Shown here: piece by piece, positions 1-5,111 of the stretch | How the letters are laid out: each line of letters opens with the position of its first letter | Numbering within the stretch: position 1 is the stretch's first letter | DNA from: Desulfurivibrio alkaliphilus | Lineage (GTDB): Bacteria > Desulfobacterota > Desulfobulbia > Desulfobulbales > Desulfurivibrionaceae | Assembly: GCA_011048585.1 (NCBI GenBank) | Contig: DSDS01000028.1 | Span: forward strand, 1 to 5,111 | Direction of reading: 5' to 3' | DNA: 5,111 nucleotides | Program-made: the position numbers and the translations under genes | The notes under the pieces: generated by a model | The model's database searches: none | Seen by the model: only the letters and a program-made list of their open reading frames with translations | What the model was told of the DNA's origin: nothing

Positions 1-2
1 AG

Positions 3-32
3 TTGACGCTGGGGGGGGAGACACGATATAGG
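3..32 (+). promoter_or_regulatory. candidate sigma70-like promoter for the cyd operon
   Basis: TTGACG at 3-8 matches the -35 consensus at five of six positions. TATAGG at 27-32 matches the -10 consensus at its first four positions. The spacer is 18 bases and contains a run of eight G (11-18). Transcription would start near 38-41, giving a leader of about 65 bases before the cydA ATG at 104. This is a pattern match only. The -10 is imperfect, and the window starts right at the -35, so any better promoter further upstream is out of view. Confidence 0.35.
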
Positions 33-54
33 ATAAAAAAAGTCTTTTTTTATC
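32..54. promoter_or_regulatory. A/T-rich perfect palindrome upstream of cydA, possible operator
   Basis: GATAAAAAAAG (32-42) and CTTTTTTTATC (44-54) are exact reverse complements around a single central T at 43. The repeat overlaps the end of the candidate -10 and the predicted transcription start, which is where a repressor site would sit. It does not match the FNR (TTGAT-N4-ATCAA) or Rex (TTGTGA...TCACAA) consensus. It could instead be a weak hairpin (ten pairs with a GTC loop) followed by TTTTT at 55-59, that is, the terminator of a gene before the window. A stem with only one or two G-C pairs makes a poor intrinsic terminator, and a poly-A/poly-T palindrome can also arise by low complexity. 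Confidence 0.4.
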
Positions 55-103
55 TTTTTCCAGAATCGTCGCTGACGACATAGACCAAAGCGGGAGAACG
101 CCC

Positions 104-1426
104 ATGGATATTCTGTTATTATCCAGACTGCAGTTTGCCATGACCACCTTTGTCCACTTTATCTTTGTCCCCCTGACCTTGGGGCTCTCCCTGCTGGTCG
201 CCTACATGGAGAGCAAATATGTCCGGACCGGTGAAGAGATCTACAAACGGATGACCAAGTTCTGGGGCAAGCTTTTTCTGATCAACTTTGCCCTGGGGGT
301 GGTCACCGGTATCGCCCTGGAGTTCCAGTTCGGCACCAACTGGGCCAACTACTCCTCCTATGTCGGCGACATTTTCGGCTCCCTGCTGGCCATTGAGGCC
401 ACCCTGGCCTTCTTCCTCGAATCAACCTTCCTGGGGATCTGGATCTTCGGCTGGCAGCGGCTCTCCCCCAAAATGCACAACGCCAGCATCTGGCTGGTTG
501 GCTTAGCGTCCAATCTTTCCGCCTTTTGGATCATCATGGCCAACGGCTGGATGCAGAATCCGGTGGGCTACCTGCTGGCCGACGGGCGGGCGGAACTGGC
601 CAGCTTCGGCGCCCTGGTGACCAACGGTTTTGCCTGGAATCAGTTCATCCATATTCTTGCCGCCTCCTACGTCCTGAGCGGGATGTTCGTCATGGGAATC
701 TCGGCTTACCACCTGGCCCGGGGCAACAACGTCGATCTCTTCAACCGCTCCTTTCGGATCGCCGCCCCCTTCACCCTGATCTTTGCCCTGGTGCTGGTGG
801 TACACGGTCATTCCCACGGCGCCAATGTCGCCAAACACCAGCCCGCCAAGCTGGCGGCCATGGAATCCCACTGGGAAACCATGCCCCGGGCCCCCCAATA
901 TCTGGTGGTGGTCCCCGACCCGATCCGGGATGGTAACCGACTGGAACTGCTGCCGATTCCCGCCGGTCTTTCCCTGCTGACCTATCACTCCCCCAATGCG
1001 GTGGTCCAGGGCCTCAAGGATTTCGCCCCCGAAGATCGCCCTCCGGTCTGGCTCACCTTCATCTCCTTTCGCACCATGGTCGGCTTCGGCATGGCCTTGC
1101 TGCTGCTCTCGGCCTGGGCCTGGAAGAACCGCCATGACCCCCAACGCTCCGCCACCATGCTCAAACTCCTGCCTTGGATGATTCCGGTGCCCTACCTGGC
1201 GATCCAGTTTGGCTGGCTGGTGGCGGAGGTGGGGCGCCAACCCTGGATTGTTTACGGTGTGATGCGGACCGCCGACGCGGTTTCGCCGGGGATCAGCGTC
1301 AGCCAGGTGGTGGGTAGCCTGGCCGGGTTTATCGCCATCTACGCCATGCTGGTGGCTCTGCACATCTTTCTATTGGGCAAATACAGCCGCCTGGGCCCGG
1401 AAGCACCACCCCGGGTCAAGGTCTGA
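104..1426 (+). CDS. cydA: cytochrome bd-type quinol oxidase subunit I (CydA), short Q-loop form
   Basis: Heme-bearing subunit of cytochrome bd oxidase, an inner-membrane enzyme that oxidises quinol and reduces O2 to water. The 440 residues contain about nine membrane segments. Aligned by eye with E. coli CydA, the key residues are present: H18 (E. coli H19, heme b595 ligand), E98 and E106 (E99, E107), H183 and M325 (H186, M393, heme b558 ligands), and E375 in front of GRQPW at 377-381. The quinol-binding Q-loop keeps K249 and E254 (K252, E257) within KLAAMESHWET. The protein is about 80 residues shorter than E. coli CydA, with most of the loss (about 65) in the C-terminal part of the Q-loop, which makes it the short-loop type. 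The Q-loop begins with an unusual HGHSHG (234-239). The ATG at 104 is preceded by GGGAGA at 92-97, and the N-terminus lines up with family starts. It is the first gene of the operon, 55 bases before cydB. Whether it carries heme d or only heme b cannot be told from sequence. Confidence 0.97.
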   Translation: MDILLLSRLQFAMTTFVHFIFVPLTLGLSLLVAYMESKYVRTGEEIYKRMTKFWGKLFLINFALGVVTGIALEFQFGTNWANYSSYVGDIFGSLLAIEATLAFFLESTFLGIWIFGWQRLSPKMHNASIWLVGLASNLSAFWIIMANGWMQNPVGYLLADGRAELASFGALVTNGFAWNQFIHILAASYVLSGMFVMGISAYHLARGNNVDLFNRSFRIAAPFTLIFALVLVVHGHSHGANVAKHQPAKLAAMESHWETMPRAPQYLVVVPDPIRDGNRLELLPIPAGLSLLTYHSPNAVVQGLKDFAPEDRPPVWLTFISFRTMVGFGMALLLLSAWAWKNRHDPQRSATMLKLLPWMIPVPYLAIQFGWLVAEVGRQPWIVYGVMRTADAVSPGISVSQVVGSLAGFIAIYAMLVALHIFLLGKYSRLGPEAPPRVKV

Positions 1427-1481
1427 GGTTTTAAGTTTATCACCATCAACAATCCAATTCAGTTACCAATGGAGATAACCC
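1427..1481 (+). other. cydA-cydB intergenic spacer
   Basis: These 55 bases are clearly more AT-rich than the flanking genes. They hold the cydB ribosome-binding site (GGAG, 1471-1474). I see no stable hairpin with a T-run and no convincing promoter, so read-through from cydA into cydB is expected. Confidence 0.6.
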
Positions 1482-2507
1482 ATGCTTGAGCTTACCTGGT
1501 TTTTATTGTGGGGAATTTTATGGGCGGTCTATTTTGCCTTGGACGGCTACGATTTCGGCCTGGGAATCAACATGCCCCTGCTGGCGACCAGTGAAACCGA
1601 CCGCCGGACCATCTACAACGCCGCCGGCCCCTTCTGGGACGGCAATCAGGTTTGGCTGGTCACCGCCGGCGGGGTAACCTTCGCCGCCTTCCCGGCCACC
1701 TATGCCGTGATGTTCAGCAGCCTCTACAGCGCCCTGATGCTGCTGCTCTTTGCCTTGATTTTCCGGGGGATCTCCTTCGAATTCCGCCGCAAGGTGGACA
1801 GTGACTCCTGGCGCAAATTCTGGGATGGCTGCAACGTAATAGGCAGCCTGCTACCGGCCCTGCTCTTCGGGGTGGCTTTCGCCAACATCTTCATGGGGAT
1901 CCCCTTGAACGCCCAGCGAATCAACGAAGGCAACCTGCTTTCCCTGCTCAACCCCTACGGCCTGGCCGGCGGCATCCTCTTCGTGCTGCTCTTCTCCTTC
2001 CATGGCAGCCTCTGGCTGGCGGTCAAATCCCAGGGTGCCCTGATGGAACGGGCGGAAGCCCTGGCCCACAAACTCTGGTTTGCCGTGGTCGCGATGGTGG
2101 CCATTTTTCTGGCCATGAGCGTTTTCTACACCAATCTTTTTCACAACTATCTGGCGAATCCGGTCCTGCTGTTTTTGCTGCTCCTGCCGGTGGGCGGCCT
2201 GATAATGGCTAAAGTTTTCCTAAGCCGGCAGGCCCAATGGCAGGCCTGGGGCGCCTCCGGCCTGGGGATCATCGGGGTCACCCTGTTCGGGGTGATCGGG
2301 CTCTATCCCAAACTGTTGCCCTCCTCCATCGACCCGGCCTACAGTATGACCATCGCCAACTCCGCCTCCAGCACCCTGACCCTGCAGATCATGCTGGTAG
2401 TGGCCCTGCTCTGCGTCCCGGTGGTCATCGCCTACCAGGCTTGGTCCCACTACCGGTTCGGCCACAAGATCACCGCCAAAGACCTGGAGTATGAGGAGGC
2501 TTACTAA
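1482..2507 (+). CDS. cydB: cytochrome bd-type quinol oxidase subunit II (CydB)
   Basis: Second integral membrane subunit of the bd oxidase. It pairs with CydA and stabilises the heme b595/heme d site. The 341-residue protein has about eight membrane segments and clear family motifs: ALDGYDFGLG at 19-28, GPFWDGNQVWL at 49-59 (D53 corresponds to E. coli D58, placed in a proton path), FRGISFEFR at 94-102, and the C-terminal segment around PSSIDPAYSMTIANSASS, which resembles the E. coli PSSTMMNASLTMWDATSS region. The protein ends ITAKDLEYEEAY, like the E. coli ITKEDIE tail, so the C-terminus is complete. At 341 residues it is shorter than E. coli CydB (379), closer to the compact CydB typical of short Q-loop oxidases. 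The ATG at 1482 has GGAG at 1471-1474, seven bases upstream. No terminator is visible between cydA and cydB, so co-transcription is expected. The stop is TAA, and cydD begins 11 bases later. Confidence 0.97.
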   Translation: MLELTWFLLWGILWAVYFALDGYDFGLGINMPLLATSETDRRTIYNAAGPFWDGNQVWLVTAGGVTFAAFPATYAVMFSSLYSALMLLLFALIFRGISFEFRRKVDSDSWRKFWDGCNVIGSLLPALLFGVAFANIFMGIPLNAQRINEGNLLSLLNPYGLAGGILFVLLFSFHGSLWLAVKSQGALMERAEALAHKLWFAVVAMVAIFLAMSVFYTNLFHNYLANPVLLFLLLLPVGGLIMAKVFLSRQAQWQAWGASGLGIIGVTLFGVIGLYPKLLPSSIDPAYSMTIANSASSTLTLQIMLVVALLCVPVVIAYQAWSHYRFGHKITAKDLEYEEAY

Positions 2508-2521
2508 GGGATCCGCTCTTG
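2494..2521 (+). promoter_or_regulatory. translation start region of cydD with TTG start codon
   Basis: The cydD frame has a stop (TGA, 2492-2494) and then no ATG or GTG before TTG at 2519-2521, so TTG is the first usable start. AAGGGA at 2506-2511, overlapping the cydB stop codon, lies seven bases before the TTG and is the likely ribosome-binding site. A stronger AGGAGG at 2494-2499 inside the last codons of cydB is 19 bases away, too far for ordinary use. The next in-frame ATG (2585) would delete the N-terminal part of the first membrane helix. Translational coupling to cydB is inferred. Confidence 0.6.
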
Positions 2522-4201
2522 ACGGAGGCAAACGGCCTGGCCTGGCTGGCCGGCTATCGGAAACACGCCGGCTCCCTGCTGCTCATGGCCGTGGGGCTGG
2601 GATTTACGGCCGGAATCCTGCTGATCATTCAAGCCTCTCTGCTCTCCCGAGTGGTGACGCAGGTGGTTTTTGCCGGCCAGGGCCTGAGCCAGGTGCTGCC
2701 CCATATCTGGCTGATTCTGGCCCTGGTCGGTGGCCGGGCCCTGCTGGTGGGAGGGGGGCGGTACTGTGGCGGGCTGGCTGCCGTCCGGGTCAAGGAGGCG
2801 GTCCGTCGGGATCTCCTTGACCATCTGGCGGCAGCCAGCCCCGTCGGGCTGACCGGCGGCGGTGCCCCCGGCGAACTGGTCGATCTGAGCGTGGACGGCA
2901 GCGAGTTCCTGGATGGGTACTTCTCCGGCTATCTGCCCCAGATGGCCATGGCCGTCCTGATGCCGGCCGCCATCCTGGCCTTCATCTTTCCCCTGGATCT
3001 GGTCGCCGCCCTGATCCTGCTCTTTACCGCCCCTCTGATCCCCTTTTTCATGGTCATCATCGGGCGCCGGGCCGAAAGACTCAACCGCCGCTTCTGGAAC
3101 CAGACCACCCGGCTAAGCCACCGCTTTCTCGACACCATCCAGGGGTTGACCACCCTGAAGATCTTCAATGCTGGCCACCGGGAAGCCCGGGTGGTGGCGG
3201 AGATCTCCCGCCAATACGGCCAAAGCACCCTGGCGGTTTTGCGGGTGGCCTTTTTAAGCGCCCTGGCCCTGGAGTTTCTGGCTACGATCAGCGTGGCCCT
3301 GGTGGCGGTGATCATCGGTTTTAAGCTGCTCTGGGGCGATCTCACCTTTGCGGCCGGCTTTCTCATCCTGATCCTGGCCCCGGAATTTTACCTGCCCCTA
3401 CGCAATCTGGGGAGTAATTTCCATGCTCGGGCCGCCGCCATCACCACCGCCGAAAAGATGCTCCGGCTGCTGCGGCTGCCCCTGCGGGAACAGCATGAGG
3501 CGACCGGCCATGACTTACCGGCCCCGGCCAGCGGACCGGGCAGCTATCAGATCACCCTGGCGGGGGTTTCCTACGGTTATGAAGCCGGCAGAGAGGCGGT
3601 GCGGGATCTGTCCATCACCCTTCCCACCAGGGGCTTGTGCTGTCTTTACGGACCCAGCGGCAGCGGCAAAAGCACCGTTCTCAAGCTGATCGGGGGGCTG
3701 CTCAAGCCCCAACGGGGAAAAATCCTGATCAACGGCAGCGATCTGGGGCGGGTGGAGCTGAGCCAATGGCACCGGCAACTGGCCTATCTGCCGCAGAAAC
3801 CCCACCTGCTCCAGCGCAGCGTGCGTGAAAACATTAAAATCGGCAATCCGGAGGCCACCATGGCCGAGATCAGACGGGCCGCAGTCGGGGCCCGCATCGA
3901 CCGGGAACTGGCCGAGCTGCCTGCCGGTTACGATACTCTGCTGGGGGAGGAGGGCCAGGATCTCTCCGGCGGTCAGCGGCAAAGGGTGGCCCTGGCCAGG
4001 GTTTTGGTCAGCAGCCGCCCCCTGGTGCTGCTGGATGAGCCCACCGCCGGGCTGGACCAGGCCAGCAGCGAATTGGTGCGACAGACCATCGTGGAACTGG
4101 CCCGGAGCAGAACGGTGGTGATGGTGACCCATGACCACCTCTTCCTGCCCCTGGCCGACAAGGTAATCAGGCTCGATGAAGGAATTTATTCGACTGCTTA
4201 A
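2519..4201 (+). CDS. cydD: ABC transporter CydD, permease-ATPase subunit needed for bd oxidase assembly
   Basis: Half of the heterodimeric CydDC ABC transporter of the inner membrane, required for making active cytochrome bd. It was first reported to export cysteine and glutathione, and later work proposes heme transport. The 560-residue protein has an N-terminal membrane domain (about 18-300, six helices) and a C-terminal ATPase domain (about 335-560). CydD-type landmarks are YLPQMAMAV (from 138), TAPLIPFFM, RVAFLS (242-247) with LEF, and LAPEF..PLRNLG (from 286), all close to E. coli CydD. ATPase motifs are intact: Walker A GPSGSGKST (378-386), Q-loop Q426, signature LSGGQ (482-486), Walker B LVLLD with catalytic E507 (502-507), D-loop AGLD (510-513) and switch H538. 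The start is TTG. The C-terminus stops about 20 residues after the switch histidine, shorter than E. coli CydD (588 residues), and its last eight sense codons and stop overlap cydC. The membrane-domain motifs and the position before cydC favour CydD over other ABC exporters such as MsbA. Confidence 0.93.
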   Translation: MTEANGLAWLAGYRKHAGSLLLMAVGLGFTAGILLIIQASLLSRVVTQVVFAGQGLSQVLPHIWLILALVGGRALLVGGGRYCGGLAAVRVKEAVRRDLLDHLAAASPVGLTGGGAPGELVDLSVDGSEFLDGYFSGYLPQMAMAVLMPAAILAFIFPLDLVAALILLFTAPLIPFFMVIIGRRAERLNRRFWNQTTRLSHRFLDTIQGLTTLKIFNAGHREARVVAEISRQYGQSTLAVLRVAFLSALALEFLATISVALVAVIIGFKLLWGDLTFAAGFLILILAPEFYLPLRNLGSNFHARAAAITTAEKMLRLLRLPLREQHEATGHDLPAPASGPGSYQITLAGVSYGYEAGREAVRDLSITLPTRGLCCLYGPSGSGKSTVLKLIGGLLKPQRGKILINGSDLGRVELSQWHRQLAYLPQKPHLLQRSVRENIKIGNPEATMAEIRRAAVGARIDRELAELPAGYDTLLGEEGQDLSGGQRQRVALARVLVSSRPLVLLDEPTAGLDQASSELVRQTIVELARSRTVVMVTHDHLFLPLADKVIRLDEGIYSTA

Positions 4202-5111
4202 ACTGATGCTGCCCCAGTGGCCCTGGTTGCTGCTGGGGGTCGGCTGCGCCCTACTCACCCTGCTGGCCAACGCCGCCCTGCTGAGCCTGGCGGCCTGGTT
4301 TCTGGCCGGCATGGCCCTGGCGGGAATCAGCGGAGCACCCTACAACTATCATCTGCCGGCCGCCGGCATCCGGACCCTGGCCATCATCCGCACCCTGGGA
4401 CGTTACGCCGAGCGCTATTTTTCCCACGCCGCCACCTTCCAACTCCTCAGCTCGCTCAGGGTCTGGTTTTTTACCCGCCTGGAGCCCCTGGCCCCGGCCG
4501 GCCTCGGCCACCTGCACAGCGGGGACCTTTTCTCCCGGCTTAAGGCCGATATCGACCATCTGGACGAGTTTTATCTGCGCTTTCTGTTGCCGCTGATGAC
4601 CGCCGCGGCGGGCTTGGCCCTGATTTTCGCCTTTGTCTATCGTTTCAGCCCCCCCCTGGCCCTTTACCTGGCCCTGCTGTGGGCTCTGACCGGCATCGCC
4701 CTGCCCTTGGTCCTGCTGCGGCTGGGCTATCAGCATGGGGTCAACCAGGTCCACTCCCTGAGCCGGATGCGCAGCACCGCCATCGACCTCCTGCGGGCCC
4801 TGGAGGAACTGGTCATCTTTGGTCAAAGCGCTAAGTTGCGCCGGGAACTGGCCCAGGAGTGCCGGCAACAGGCCGTGATCCAAACCGGATTTGTTCGGCT
4901 CGCGGCCTGGGCGGAGGCGGGAATGACCCTGGGGATCGGCCTGGCCATGGCCGGCGGCCTGCTGCTGCTGATTCCTCTGGTGGAAAGGGGGAGCCTGCCC
5001 GGGGCAAACCTGCCGATGCTGGCGATCCTGGCCCTGATCAGCTTCGAAGGCGTACAACAACTTCCCGTGGCTTTCAATGCCTGGGGGCGGATCCGGACCT
5101 CCGCCCAACGC
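4176..5111 (+). CDS. cydC: ABC transporter CydC, permease-ATPase subunit (3' truncated by window edge)
   Basis: Partner of CydD in the CydDC transporter. The frame is open from ATG 4176 to the last base (312 codons), covering the membrane domain. The ATPase domain (roughly another 250 residues in the family) lies outside the window. CydC-type features seen by eye against E. coli: the first helix ending in SLAAWFLAGMALAG (37-50), YNYHLPAAGIR (56-66), RTLGRYAERYFSHAATF (72-88) with H84 corresponding to E. coli H85 (from memory, implicated in heme binding), LAPAGL, SGDLFSRLKADIDHLDEFYLR, the helix around LEELVIFG (209-216), and a closing SFEGVQQLPVAF...SAQR. The start at 4176 gives an N-terminus that aligns with E. 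coli almost residue for residue and overlaps cydD by 26 bases. AAGG at 4160-4163 is only a weak, distant ribosome-binding site, so translation is probably coupled to cydD. The in-frame ATG at 4206 fits less well. Confidence 0.92.
   Translation, partial: MKEFIRLLKLMLPQWPWLLLGVGCALLTLLANAALLSLAAWFLAGMALAGISGAPYNYHLPAAGIRTLAIIRTLGRYAERYFSHAATFQLLSSLRVWFFTRLEPLAPAGLGHLHSGDLFSRLKADIDHLDEFYLRFLLPLMTAAAGLALIFAFVYRFSPPLALYLALLWALTGIALPLVLLRLGYQHGVNQVHSLSRMRSTAIDLLRALEELVIFGQSAKLRRELAQECRQQAVIQTGFVRLAAWAEAGMTLGIGLAMAGGLLLLIPLVERGSLPGANLPMLAILALISFEGVQQLPVAFNAWGRIRTSAQR

Noticed and set aside
66..78. Small inverted repeat TCGTC-GCT-GACGA in the cydA leader
   Set aside because: A five-pair stem is common by chance, is not next to a T-run and does not cover the ribosome-binding site.
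503..1363. 286-codon open frame on the minus strand within cydA
   Set aside because: It is antisense to a strongly supported gene. The predicted protein is rich in Gly, Gln and His with no recognisable domain, as expected from reading GC-rich codons backwards.
1462..1479. GTTA...TAAC inverted repeat around the cydB ribosome-binding site
   Set aside because: Four A/T-rich pairs with a ten-base loop are too weak to support a regulatory call.
2491..2820. 109-codon plus-strand frame starting at ATG 2491, preceding the cydD start
   Set aside because: It is out of frame with both cydB and cydD, low-complexity in composition, and covers the CydD membrane helix region. It is a shadow frame rather than a small subunit gene.
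4206..4208. Alternative in-frame ATG as the cydC start
   Set aside because: It has no ribosome-binding site at proper spacing, and starting there removes ten residues that align with the E. coli CydC N-terminus.
4251..5108. 285-codon open frame on the minus strand within cydC
   Set aside because: It is full of Gln/Gly/Pro with no membrane or domain pattern, and it is opposite a frame with clear CydC motifs.
1..5111. Search for a novel system, mobile element, CRISPR array or RNA gene
   Set aside because: Nearly all of the window is explained by four known cyd genes. I saw no spaced direct repeats, transposase motifs, tRNA-like folds or foreign-looking composition.

Overview
The window holds one co-directional (+ strand) operon for the cytochrome bd-type quinol oxidase and its dedicated ABC transporter, in the order cydA (104-1426), cydB (1482-2507), cydD (2519-4201) and cydC (4176 to the window edge, 3'-truncated). 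No other gene is supported. The cydC start and reading frame were worked out directly from the sequence: the frame stays open to the last base, so only 312 codons are visible. The DNA is GC-rich with strong C/G bias at third codon positions. The protein sequences look proteobacterial. The short Q-loop form of CydA, the compact cydABDC arrangement and the general codon style would fit a Desulfobacterota or other anaerobic or microaerophilic Gram-negative bacterium, but this taxonomic guess is only an inference.

Region by region: positions 1-103 are the upstream region, with a plausible sigma70-like promoter (TTGACG / TATAGG) whose spacer contains eight consecutive G residues. It is followed by an A/T-rich perfect palindrome (32-54) that would lie over the predicted transcription start, then a GGGAGA ribosome-binding site. 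cydA and cydB are separated by 55 AT-rich bases with no terminator. cydB and cydD are separated by 11 bases, and cydD must start at a TTG codon. cydD and cydC overlap by 26 bases.

How the genes work together: CydA and CydB form the membrane oxidase that takes electrons from quinol, reduces O2 to water with high affinity, and releases protons to the periplasmic side. CydD and CydC form a heterodimeric ABC exporter-fold transporter needed to assemble active bd oxidase. It was first described as a cysteine/glutathione exporter and more recently proposed to move heme. Having all four in one transcription unit makes a self-contained O2-respiration or O2-detoxification module. No cydX-like small subunit gene lies in the usual place after cydB.

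I found no evidence for an undescribed system here. The points worth a second look are modest: the promoter-proximal palindrome and G-tract, the histidine-rich start of the CydA Q-loop, the missing cydX, the TTG start, and the shortened CydD C-terminus that ends inside cydC.
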